Shown: positions 1-6,904, counted from the stretch's first letter. The stretch: DNA of 10,560 bases from Bacillota bacterium (GCA_023457325.1 JAEWLX010000084.1:1-10560); one strand, 5' to 3'. The notes: a model not told the origin generated them from the sequence alone. Made by a program: numbers and translations.

Positions 1-429
1 AGGGTTATTCCCAGTAAAACAATACCTCAAGGTATTGTCGCTGCGATGATGTTTAATCCTGATCTCGACGCGGAAGAAAATTTTAAAGAAATGAAAGCCG
101 CTTTAAAAAATGTCGTATCTGGTTCAGTTACTTATGCCATAAAAGATACTGATATCGAAGGTATACATGTAACAAAAGGTTATTACATGGGATTTCGCAA
201 TAAATCAATTGTTGTCTGTGTTAAAGACAAGATTGAAGCATTATATGGTCTTGTTGCATCAATGGTGGATGATAACTCAGCTATATTGACCGTCATTGTC
301 GGCGAAGATGTCTCCGATAGTGAAGAATCCCAATTAAGCGAAGTACTATTTGAAAAATATCCCGAGTTAGAAATTGATATTAAGCGCGGTCAGCAACCAG
401 TTTATTCATTTTTGATTGGCGTTGAATAG
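1..429 (+). CDS. fakA: Fatty acid kinase subunit FakA / DAK2-family protein (YloV), C-terminal part
   Basis: The 5' end lies outside the window. The frame is open from base 1 and gives 142 residues before a TAG stop. The visible part begins with RVIPSKTIPQGIVAAMMFNP, which resembles the 'PTKTIPQG-aamlaFNP' segment near the start of the C-terminal domain of YloV/FakA proteins. It ends with a GQQPVYSFLIGVE tail, also typical of the family. FakA is the ATP-binding, DAK2-type subunit that, with a FakB fatty-acid-binding protein, phosphorylates exogenous fatty acids to acyl-phosphate in the cytosol. The N-terminal kinase domain and its ligands cannot be seen here. In Bacillus-type genomes yloV lies a short way upstream of recG, which fits, but here two unrelated genes lie between them. 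No convincing terminator follows the stop, only a T-run at 454-460 behind a 4-bp stem. Identification is good; the kinase role is inferred from the family. Confidence 0.85.
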   Translation, partial: RVIPSKTIPQGIVAAMMFNPDLDAEENFKEMKAALKNVVSGSVTYAIKDTDIEGIHVTKGYYMGFRNKSIVVCVKDKIEALYGLVASMVDDNSAILTVIVGEDVSDSEESQLSEVLFEKYPELEIDIKRGQQPVYSFLIGVE

Positions 430-458
430 ACGGCCCTTATTATTTTCATAGTCTTTTT

Positions 459-486
459 TTGAGTAAATTGTTTTTTTAAGTATAAT
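459..486 (+). promoter_or_regulatory. Putative SigA-type promoter of the peptidase gene
   Basis: A -35-like TTGAGT (459-464, 4 of 6 to consensus) and a perfect -10 TATAAT (481-486) are separated by 16 nt. They sit 30 nt after the fakA stop. Transcription would start near 493 and leave a leader of about 150 nt before the peptidase start at 646. This is the best promoter match in the intergenic region. Confidence 0.55.
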
Positions 487-512
487 TATATTCGTAATGC
501 TACTAATGTATG

Positions 513-536
513 TAATCGATAATTTACTTATCATTA
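513..536 (+). repeat. AT-rich bulged inverted repeat in the peptidase leader
   Basis: TAAT(c)GATAA at 513-522 pairs with TTATCATTA at 528-536 around a 5-nt loop, leaving one bulged C. It falls in the predicted untranslated leader of the peptidase gene. The stem is nearly all A/U and would be weak as RNA. A role as operator or RNA structure is speculation. Confidence 0.3.
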
Positions 537-598
537 TTCATTTTTAAGTGCTTTCATCATTATGTGACTAAAAATTGATGTATGGTTGTAAAAAATGC

Positions 599-610
599 CG
601 CATATATGCG
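599..610. repeat. 12-bp perfect palindrome upstream of the peptidase gene
   Basis: CGCATATATGCG is an exact palindrome ending 35 nt before the peptidase start codon and about 20 nt before its Shine-Dalgarno sequence. A perfect dyad without a loop fits a dimeric DNA-binding protein better than an RNA hairpin. No candidate regulator is encoded in the window. Confidence 0.35.
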
Positions 611-645
611 ATAAGACAATTATGTATTATGGAAGGGGGAACGAC

Positions 646-1914
646 ATGATAAATTTATTACTACAATTTTTATCTCCACTTTTCATACTGGGAAGTACTT
701 TTTGTGTTGAGATGGCAAATTGCGGTTTGAAGATGAAAAATGATTCTTTAAATGACGTAATTGCATTTGATCATTCACCAATACCGATTACGGATATTGA
801 GAGGGATGGTGAGTATTATCACCCTGATTATCCAATAAACATGAATACATATTTTCGAAATCTAGATAAGTACTCTCCCTTTAATGAGGGAGGTTCGTGT
901 GGGTATGTAGCTTTATCACAATATTTATCATATTATGATACATTTCTGAACGATAATATTATCCCAAACGACTTCGATAGATTTGATCAATTAGATTCTC
1001 TAGTGTTTTCAAACGGAACAAGTTATGCAAATGGTTTGACATCTTCAACTTTTCCCTCGCCTGGTGTATTACGAGAATCATGGTCGGGGGCAGAAGACTA
1101 TGGCGTGTATGTTTATAATACAAGAAATTATCATTTTCATAATGCATTAATCCAAGCCTATCATGCCGGCTTCATTCCCTCAGTTCCTTTTAGCGAGTAT
1201 CAAACTGGTTCTACGATGATGACATTAAAACTCGCACTTCAAAGATTCTACAGTACAACAAATTTATCAATGACAGCGAAACTTACAAACATCAACGAAT
1301 TAGACCTATATTCGGAATTTGTGTCTATGTCAGAGAATTACGTTGGCGAAATTATGGAAAACTATTTGCTAGAAGACAAGCCAGTAATTATTAGCATAAT
1401 TCAAGTGACTCCAGGGGAAGGAATCTTGAACTATCACGCATGTGTTGCCTATGATTACGAAATTGTGAATGGGAATGTTATTTTAATTGTTAATTCTGGA
1501 TTTGGAGCAAATCTAACCCATATAAGTATTGAAGACTTAGGATATAATGCAATACGGGGCTATTTAGCAATTGACGATTTTGGTATTTTTGAAAACCACT
1601 CCCATACTAATAATTACGTTATTGATGGAATTGAAAGATGCGGAGATGGATTACACTCGAATCATGTTTTTTCTTATACTTTTAGGAATTCATCTACTCA
1701 TTATGTGGATTGTGTATGTGGATATCATCATATTAAGGCTCACTCTGCTCTCTGCGTTATCTGCAAGCATAGATTTATTAAAACATTGGCGCCCGATGGC
1801 TCTCCAATTTCGAATCTTGTAGAAATAGGCACTATCATAGCCCCACTATATCGTGCTGATTTCTATATTGTTGAAGATAGATACCTAGTTACTATATATA
1901 CTTTGTCACAGTAA
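646..1914 (+). CDS. Putative exported papain-like cysteine peptidase with C-terminal Cys-rich (zinc-ribbon-like) segment
   Basis: The product is 422 residues. The start at 646 is chosen because AAGGGGGA (633-640) is an ideal Shine-Dalgarno sequence; an in-frame ATG at 595 has none. Residues 4-19 are hydrophobic and look like a signal peptide, although no Lys/Arg precedes them and C20 is not in a good lipobox. A papain-fold arrangement is visible: EGGSCGYVAL with Cys85 at the start of a helix, His264 in YHACVAYDYE before a beta hairpin, and Asn283 in VNSGFG about 19 residues later. This gives a likely Cys-His-Asn triad of the C39/papain-like type. Near the C-terminus are an HVFSYTF segment and CxC (356, 358) followed by CxxC (370, 373). 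This resembles the small His/Cys repeats seen after such peptidases in Bacillota. Substrate and target are unknown. Eight of 12 arginine codons are AGA/AGG, unlike the flanking housekeeping genes. Peptidase activity is inferred from motif layout only. Confidence 0.65.
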   Translation: MINLLLQFLSPLFILGSTFCVEMANCGLKMKNDSLNDVIAFDHSPIPITDIERDGEYYHPDYPINMNTYFRNLDKYSPFNEGGSCGYVALSQYLSYYDTFLNDNIIPNDFDRFDQLDSLVFSNGTSYANGLTSSTFPSPGVLRESWSGAEDYGVYVYNTRNYHFHNALIQAYHAGFIPSVPFSEYQTGSTMMTLKLALQRFYSTTNLSMTAKLTNINELDLYSEFVSMSENYVGEIMENYLLEDKPVIISIIQVTPGEGILNYHACVAYDYEIVNGNVILIVNSGFGANLTHISIEDLGYNAIRGYLAIDDFGIFENHSHTNNYVIDGIERCGDGLHSNHVFSYTFRNSSTHYVDCVCGYHHIKAHSALCVICKHRFIKTLAPDGSPISNLVEIGTIIAPLYRADFYIVEDRYLVTIYTLSQ

Positions 1915-1946
1915 TTTTGCGACCTTCTATATGCATATCGCAAAAT
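1914..1946. repeat. Inverted repeat overlapping the peptidase stop codon
   Basis: ATTTTGCGA (1914-1922) and TCGCAAAAT (1938-1946) are perfect 9-bp complements around a 15-nt loop. No T-tract follows, so it is not a canonical intrinsic terminator. It could be a weak 3' stabilising hairpin or an operator for the downstream lipoprotein gene. The rest of the 106-nt gap to 2021 shows a TATAGT at 1957-1962 but no acceptable -35 partner. Confidence 0.35.
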
Positions 1947-2020
1947 CCTTGTGAATTATAGTTCTTAAACCTTCATCAACCAACATGTGCGTTCAAGAAA
2001 ACTGAGAAAGGAGAAAATGA

Positions 2021-3091
2021 ATGAAGAAATATCTTGTAAAAACCTGCATTTGTGCGCTTCTGTTTTTCGGCACTACGATTATATCATCTTGCAATGGTGT
2101 TGGAGCAATCGGTCAGCTAGATAATAGCTCGGTTTTTGCAAACTATAACATTGAAGATAGACCATATAACATTTACGCTTCCTTTTTTCTTCAAAACTCA
2201 TCGATGGTTCAGACAGATGGCACACAGCAAGCTGTAAATTTTGTTGGTCTAATAAGCGGCTCTAATAATGATATTTCGTCTGATAGTTTTATTGCCAATT
2301 ATTCTTCATTGAGCGAAGTATACACACTTATCTATTTAAATCTCAATTCAATAGACCTAGCGAAAGAGGAAATAGACTTTCATGCTGAATCATATCGAAC
2401 AGAGTCTTCTACTCCGTTCTTTGGCGAAGATTCTACAATAATTGATGGGAAGATGCTTACTGCTTTTCTTAGCGTTTGTATGAACGAAGAGCAATTAATG
2501 AGTAGTGCACTCTGGAAAGAGACATATAATCTAGACTCGATTAAATACGAGTATTCCGGTTATCAACTCGTTCAGGTTTTCAAAACGAGAACAATCACTT
2601 TTTCTAAGAAAAACATGGACGATGATTTCTTGCCTTATCAAGAAGAAGCGGCCGAAAGAATATATTGCAAAGCAAGACACAATAAAGTCGAGGCGATACC
2701 TAATCTTAGTTATGAAACAGTTATGTCGCAAAGATACGGTGACAATTTTAAAATGGAAGGGCGTTTTTTAAATGGTGTGCCCCAAAAAGACTACTTCAAA
2801 TCAGGGCAACTTATAACACCGATGAACTATCAATATTTATATGGAATTTCAACTGCGAAATGTGAAATTGCAACATATAATGAAATTGATTATGTCCTTA
2901 TCTTGCTAAATCGTCTCTCGGCCGAAGAAGAATATGCATTATGTGGCAAATACGCTGACTTCGTCGAAGAACATGAAGAATTCAGGATAGAAAAAACCTT
3001 GCAAAGCAAATATGCAGGCGAATATATTAATAAATACGCAGCCGTTCAACTGTCGGCTATTGAAGATTTAATTATATTAGAAAGAGTTTAA
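2021..3091 (+). CDS. Putative lipoprotein of unknown function
   Basis: The product is 356 residues. The start is supported by AAAGGAG (2007-2013), 7 nt before the ATG. The N-terminus has a classic lipoprotein signal: MKKYLVK charge, a hydrophobic core at about residues 9-21, and an ISSC lipobox with Cys24 as the predicted lipidated residue. The mature protein would therefore be anchored on the outer face of the membrane. I recognise no domain in the remaining 330 residues. They are mixed alpha/beta in appearance, without repeats, further membrane segments or cysteine pairs. The gene lies 106 nt after the exported peptidase, in the same direction and without a strong promoter of its own, so the two may be co-transcribed and act together outside the cell; this is only positional inference. 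Seven of 10 arginine codons are AGA/AGG, matching the peptidase and not the neighbours. A terminator-like hairpin follows. Confidence 0.65.
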   Translation: MKKYLVKTCICALLFFGTTIISSCNGVGAIGQLDNSSVFANYNIEDRPYNIYASFFLQNSSMVQTDGTQQAVNFVGLISGSNNDISSDSFIANYSSLSEVYTLIYLNLNSIDLAKEEIDFHAESYRTESSTPFFGEDSTIIDGKMLTAFLSVCMNEEQLMSSALWKETYNLDSIKYEYSGYQLVQVFKTRTITFSKKNMDDDFLPYQEEAAERIYCKARHNKVEAIPNLSYETVMSQRYGDNFKMEGRFLNGVPQKDYFKSGQLITPMNYQYLYGISTAKCEIATYNEIDYVLILLNRLSAEEEYALCGKYADFVEEHEEFRIEKTLQSKYAGEYINKYAAVQLSAIEDLIILERV

Positions 3092-3101
3092 AGAATATAT
3101 T

Positions 3102-3145
3102 GACAGCCACCTTTCTATGAGCGAGAAATGGTCGATGTCTCTTTT
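3102..3145 (+). terminator. Candidate intrinsic terminator after the lipoprotein gene
   Basis: GACA, ACC and TTTCT (3102-3116) can pair with AGAAA, GGT and TGTC (3124-3139), leaving a 3x3 internal loop, one bulged T and a 7-nt loop. The tail is TCTTTT (3140-3145). It is imperfect but well placed 10 nt after the stop codon. Its T-rich tail overlaps the recG -35 box, so the lipoprotein transcript would end where recG transcription begins. Confidence 0.45.
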
Positions 3146-3172
3146 GATTACGCGCCTTGTATTTGCTAAAAT
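3144..3172 (+). promoter_or_regulatory. Extended -10 SigA-type promoter abutting the recG start
   Basis: -35-like TTGATT (3144-3149) is followed by a 17-nt spacer and TAAAAT (3167-3172), with the extended -10 dinucleotide TG at 3164-3165. The first candidate ATG begins at 3173, immediately after the -10 box. A normal start point about 7 nt downstream of the -10 box would be at or next to the A of the second ATG (3179), giving a leaderless recG mRNA. Confidence 0.65.
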
Positions 3173-3178
3173 ATGACT

Positions 3179-5176
3179 ATGAAATTTTCGAAATCTCCAC
3201 GAATAAATAAAGCTCTTTATGACATGGGTTTATATAACTATGAAGACATTATTTTTCATCTACCTCGCAAATATGATAATCTCGAGCCAACAAGAGAATA
3301 TTCTTTAGAAGATAAAGAGCGAGTTGTTTTGATCGGTAAAGTCACAAGAGCACCAGTTAACTCGCGTTTTTCTAAAGCCCAGGTCACACGTTTTTCCTTT
3401 ACCACTCTTAAAGGCAATACTTTTGCAGTCGAGGCTTGGAATCGCCCTTATTTAACAAAGATGTTAGATAGCGAAAGCACTTATACTTTAATTGCAAGTT
3501 ATGATTATTACAAAAACAAACTTAATATGATTAATCTCACAAAGGGCGAACCGCCGAAAGGCGATTATTTGCGCCCTGTTTATTCGCTTCCGATGGCGCT
3601 TACTAATTACCAGTTCGCCAAGTTAGTCGAGAAAGCCTTTATAAATAAAGAGCAAGCGATTACAAGCGATGTTCCTAAAGATTTAGGGGAAAAGTATCGT
3701 TTGCTTGATAAAGAACAAGCGTTACGCCTTGTTCATCGCCCTTATTCAGCGAAAGATATTTATGAAGGGTTACGTGTCTTAAAATACGAGGAATGCTTAC
3801 TATTCTCTTTAAAGACCCAAATAATTCGTAGTCAAAATAAGGAATTAATTAAAAACGAGAAGCAATTTATCGATCGCGACAAGTTGAAAAGTTTTATTCG
3901 CACATTGCCATATAAATTAACTGACGACCAAATTCAATCTGTGGCGGAGATCGTCAAGGATATGGATCAGAGAAGCTTGATGTATCGTCTGTTGCAAGGT
4001 GATGTCGGAACAGGAAAGACGCTTGTGGCTGCATTGGGCTTTTACGCAAATTATTTGCGAAACGATCAGGGAGCGCTGATGGCACCGACCGATGCATTGG
4101 CGAGGCAACACTTCCGTACTCTTCGCGAACTCTTTAAGGACACGCCAATTCGTATCGCTCTCTTACTCGGCGCAACGCCTAAAAAAGAACGTTTTCAAAT
4201 TAATATGGGACTTATCAATCATAAGATTGACTTGGTTGTTGGCACACACGCTCTTTTCTCGGAAGATGTTACTTTTTCTTCGCTGGGACTAGCGGTTATT
4301 GATGAGCAACACCGGTTTGGTGTAAACCAAAGACTTCTCCTTGCTTCCAAAGGCGAACACGCTGATTTACTCTTAATGTCAGCTACGCCGATTCCAAGGA
4401 CTCTCGCCCTTACCCTTTATGGCGATCTTGATGTATCGACCTTGAGTGAATTTCCTTTTAACGAAAGGAAGATTGAAACAAAAATCGTCTCTAATCGCGA
4501 TGCTTTTATTCATCAAACAATTAAGGATGCTATAACCAATAATAAGCGTGTATATGTGGTCGCTCCCGTCATCGATTTTAGTGACAATGGTCTTGTTTCG
4601 GTTGAAGAATTATATAAACACTACGAAAAACGCTATCCTGGTCAAGTTAGTTTGCTTCATGGGCAAATGAGTATCGACGACAAAAACTACGCTCTAGGCG
4701 AGTTTATGAGCGGTAAAACGCCAATTATTGTCTCGACCAGCGTCATCGAAGTGGGAATCGATGTTAAAGAAGCATCAACCATGATTATTTACGCCCCTCA
4801 TTCTTTCGGATTAGCAAGCCTTCATCAGCTCCGTGGTCGAATTGGACGAGACGGAAAAGACGCCACTTGTCTATTGGTCTATGATGGCGAAGATGAAGAT
4901 GAGATTGATAAGCTCAATGTTTTAGTCAAATCAAATGATGGTTTCTACATTGCCGAAGAAGACTTGCGAAGAAGGGGTCCGGGTGAGTTGAGTGGTTTTC
5001 GCCAATCAGGTATCGCTAACTTCGAATTCGTTAATCTTGTCGATGACTTCAAAATGTTTGAGTATGCCAGAAATGATGCGAAAGCGATTTTAACTGATGA
5101 AAACGCCTATCAAAATCGCCGAATTATTGCGCGAGCGAAAAAGGAAATTGCCCAAGCAAAATTCACGAACGTATAG
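3179..5176 (+). CDS. recG: ATP-dependent DNA helicase RecG
   Basis: RecG is a superfamily 2 double-stranded DNA translocase that regresses stalled replication forks and processes Holliday junctions. Using the ATG at 3179 the product is 665 residues, close to the usual 680 or so; an ATG at 3173 would add two residues. Neither start has a Shine-Dalgarno sequence. The N-terminal wedge/OB region is recognisable ('IIFHLPRKYDN', 'VVLIGKV'). Helicase motifs follow in order: Walker A GDVGTGKT (274-281), the RecG-type DEQH box in IDEQHRFGVNQR (DEQH 375-378), MSATPIPRT (400-408), and the C-terminal helicase domain with STSVIEVGID and QLRGRIGR (550-557). The C-terminal RecG region (RRRGPGELSGFRQSG) is also present. 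The gene stands alone, between a promoter that abuts its start and the separate plsX promoter. No key residue appears to be lost. Confidence 0.96.
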   Translation: MKFSKSPRINKALYDMGLYNYEDIIFHLPRKYDNLEPTREYSLEDKERVVLIGKVTRAPVNSRFSKAQVTRFSFTTLKGNTFAVEAWNRPYLTKMLDSESTYTLIASYDYYKNKLNMINLTKGEPPKGDYLRPVYSLPMALTNYQFAKLVEKAFINKEQAITSDVPKDLGEKYRLLDKEQALRLVHRPYSAKDIYEGLRVLKYEECLLFSLKTQIIRSQNKELIKNEKQFIDRDKLKSFIRTLPYKLTDDQIQSVAEIVKDMDQRSLMYRLLQGDVGTGKTLVAALGFYANYLRNDQGALMAPTDALARQHFRTLRELFKDTPIRIALLLGATPKKERFQINMGLINHKIDLVVGTHALFSEDVTFSSLGLAVIDEQHRFGVNQRLLLASKGEHADLLLMSATPIPRTLALTLYGDLDVSTLSEFPFNERKIETKIVSNRDAFIHQTIKDAITNNKRVYVVAPVIDFSDNGLVSVEELYKHYEKRYPGQVSLLHGQMSIDDKNYALGEFMSGKTPIIVSTSVIEVGIDVKEASTMIIYAPHSFGLASLHQLRGRIGRDGKDATCLLVYDGEDEDEIDKLNVLVKSNDGFYIAEEDLRRRGPGELSGFRQSGIANFEFVNLVDDFKMFEYARNDAKAILTDENAYQNRRIIARAKKEIAQAKFTNV

Positions 5177-5185
5177 ATGCACTTC

Positions 5186-5211
5186 CATCGTTTTTATTTA
5201 GATAAACGATG
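5186..5211. repeat. Inverted repeat flanking the plsX -35 box (possible operator)
   Basis: CATCGTTT (5186-5193) and AAACGATG (5204-5211) are perfect 8-bp complements around a 10-nt centre. The centre holds the putative -35 box (5197-5202), and the right arm lies in the promoter spacer. No T-tract follows, so operator fits better than recG terminator. It does not look like the FapR site known upstream of Bacillus plsX, and there is no fapR gene between recG and plsX. Confidence 0.45.
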
Positions 5212-5225
5212 CTTAATGATAAAAT
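5197..5225 (+). promoter_or_regulatory. Putative promoter of the plsX-rnc-ftsY-ylxM-ffh operon
   Basis: TTTAGA (5197-5202, 4 of 6 to the -35 consensus), a 17-nt spacer and TAAAAT (5220-5225) with an extended -10 TG at 5217-5218. The TGnTAAAAT form is the same as at recG. Transcription would start near 5232, only about 13 nt before the plsX ATG, with the AGAAGG ribosome-binding sequence (5231-5236) at the very 5' end of the mRNA. Confidence 0.6.
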
Positions 5226-5244
5226 AACTTAGAAGGTAAGAAAA

Positions 5245-6222
5245 ATGATAAAAATAGTAGTAGATATGATGGGTGGCGACTTAGGAACGAAAGCCACCGT
5301 TGAAGGCGTCTTAGCCTTTTTAAAAGATCATCGTGATGTTGAATTAATCGTCGTTGGTAAGAAAGAAGAATTAACCCTTCTTGAAGGCAAAGCGACGATT
5401 ATCGATGCCCGCGATATTCTTCCTATGGAAGCCGGAGTGATGGACGCCATTCGTGCGAAAGGGGCTTCGATGTCAATCGCCATTGATAAAGTGTTGGAAA
5501 CAAATGCTGATGCAATTGTCTCATCAGGTAGCACAGGAGCATACCTCGGAGCGACTTCAATTCGCCTTAAAAAAATTCCAGGTGTTCTTCGTCCGGCCCT
5601 TATTTCACCATTCCCAACCCAAAACCTTGGAAAACAAGTCGTTATTTTAGATATTGGAGCTTCTAATGAGAACTCTTCTCAAGAACTGATCCAATTTGCT
5701 TTAATGGGCAAACTTTATTCGCAAAGTGTTGTTGAAGTAGCAAACCCATGCGTATACCTACTTTCAAACGGTGCCGAAGCAGAAAAAGGATCACCGGAAT
5801 CAAAAGAGGCCTACAAATTACTTGATGGTAAGTTCGAAGGTTTTATGGGCAATATTGAAGCCCGTGATGCCTTAAACGGAAAAGCCGATGTCATCGTCAC
5901 TGATGGTTTTACTGGTAATGTCTTTTTAAAATCAACCGAAGGCATAGCCAAGAAGATGTCTAAGATGATGAAGGATGCTTTTCGTCGCAACATCTTCTCC
6001 AAAATTGGATACTTATTATCCAAAAAAGGTTTTAAGAAAATGTCACAGGCGATGAATTACAAAAACTATGGAGGAGCAATGCTGCTTGGATTAAGCAAAG
6101 TTGCCGTTAAAGCTCACGGCTCAAGCGATGGCTTAGCCTTTATGCATGCTTTACGAGTTGCATATCGCCTAGCAAAAGCTGATGTGCCCACTCTAATTGA
6201 AGAAGGAATTAAAAATGCATAG
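5245..6222 (+). CDS. plsX: Phosphate acyltransferase PlsX
   Basis: PlsX interconverts acyl-ACP and acyl-phosphate at the membrane surface; acyl-phosphate is then used by PlsY to start phospholipid synthesis. The product is 325 residues, near the usual 330 or so. The ATG follows AGAAGG with an 8-nt gap. Family landmarks are the N-terminal IVVDMMGGDLGTKA, SSGSTGAYLGAT, an RPALISPFP segment, DIGASNENS, VVEVANPCVYLLSNGAEAEKG, TDGFTGN (219-225) and GGAMLLGLSKVAVKAHGSS (KAHGSS 289-294). It is first in the operon and its last 8 nt overlap rnc. In Bacillus the fabD, fabG and acyl-carrier-protein genes lie between plsX and rnc; here they do not. With FakA encoded nearby, the enzyme may work mainly on acyl-phosphate made from imported fatty acids, but the fab genes could be elsewhere. 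Confidence 0.95.
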   Translation: MIKIVVDMMGGDLGTKATVEGVLAFLKDHRDVELIVVGKKEELTLLEGKATIIDARDILPMEAGVMDAIRAKGASMSIAIDKVLETNADAIVSSGSTGAYLGATSIRLKKIPGVLRPALISPFPTQNLGKQVVILDIGASNENSSQELIQFALMGKLYSQSVVEVANPCVYLLSNGAEAEKGSPESKEAYKLLDGKFEGFMGNIEARDALNGKADVIVTDGFTGNVFLKSTEGIAKKMSKMMKDAFRRNIFSKIGYLLSKKGFKKMSQAMNYKNYGGAMLLGLSKVAVKAHGSSDGLAFMHALRVAYRLAKADVPTLIEEGIKNA

Positions 6223-6904
6223 ATTAGCAAAACTATTTAAATATTTTCATCTAAAGCCGAAAAATGAACGGCCTTACGAATTAGCATTTACGCATCCTTC
6301 CTACAATCTTGATGCCAAAAGTTGCCATGAAGACTATGAACGACTTGAATTCCTGGGCGATGCTATTTTAGGGGCTTCGGTTGCTGATTTATCATTTCAA
6401 GCTCACCCAGAATGCGACCAAGGTTTTTTAACGAAACTTCGTAGTTCTTTAGTCAATACTAAAGCTTTAGCAAAATACGCTCGTTATCATCACCTTGCTG
6501 ACTACATCGTTGTCGGTAATAGTTTTAGCGGAGAAATCGCAAAGTCTGATAAGATGCTTGAAAATGTGTTTGAAGCTTTCATCGGTGCTGTCTATATTGA
6601 TTTAGGGTTCAAGTCAGCTTATGGTATCGTCAAACGGATTTTTGAACATGATATTTTAAACTATACACCAGAAAAGACAATCGATTATAAATCGCGTCTT
6701 CAAGAAGAAACACAACTTGAACATCGCCACTCAGTCACTTTTCGTCAAGTAAGTGTTAATGGCCCAGCCCATAATCGCATTTACGAAATGGAAGTTGTTT
6801 TAGATGGAGATGTTATTTTAGGACGGGGCTCAGGACCTAGCAAAAAGGCTGCCGAGCAGGAAGCCGCCAAAAAAGCTTTAGAAAAAAGAGCAGGAAGCAA
6901 GTAA
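6215..6904 (+). CDS. rnc: Ribonuclease III
   Basis: RNase III cleaves double-stranded RNA, including rRNA precursors, as a cytosolic dimer. The ATG at 6215 is preferred to the in-frame TTG at 6197 because it has AAGGAA (6203-6208) ahead of it and gives a normal N-terminus; the product is 229 residues. The catalytic domain shows the signature ERLEFLGDAIL (42-52) with E42, E45 and D49, and LENVFEAFIGAVYID with E120. The usual Asp at the fourth metal-ligand position (D114 in E. coli) is Asn117 here. The C-terminal double-stranded RNA-binding domain is complete, with DYKSRLQEETQ near residue 160 and GRGSGPSKKAAEQEAAKKAL close to the end. The gene overlaps plsX by 8 nt and shares one base with ftsY (TAATG). 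smc, which lies between rnc and ftsY in Bacillus, is absent here. Confidence 0.95.
   Translation: MHRLAKLFKYFHLKPKNERPYELAFTHPSYNLDAKSCHEDYERLEFLGDAILGASVADLSFQAHPECDQGFLTKLRSSLVNTKALAKYARYHHLADYIVVGNSFSGEIAKSDKMLENVFEAFIGAVYIDLGFKSAYGIVKRIFEHDILNYTPEKTIDYKSRLQEETQLEHRHSVTFRQVSVNGPAHNRIYEMEVVLDGDVILGRGSGPSKKAAEQEAAKKALEKRAGSK

Noticed and set aside
428..460. Intrinsic terminator after fakA
   Set aside because: There is a T7 run at 454-460, but the only stem before it is AGAC/GTCT (4 bp) with a 19-nt loop, too weak to call.
595..645. Upstream in-frame ATG as the peptidase start
   Set aside because: It has no Shine-Dalgarno sequence and would put 17 non-hydrophobic residues before the signal-like segment; ATG 646 has an ideal AAGGGGGA upstream.
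3100..3128. Perfect TTGACA at 3100-3105 as a recG -35 box
   Set aside because: No acceptable -10 hexamer lies 16-19 nt downstream, and the sequence overlaps the terminator-like stem; the TTGATT/TGnTAAAAT pair is much better.
6197..6214. TTG start for rnc
   Set aside because: ATG 6215 has AAGGAA at proper spacing and gives the usual RNase III N-terminus; the TTG would sit on top of the ribosome-binding site.
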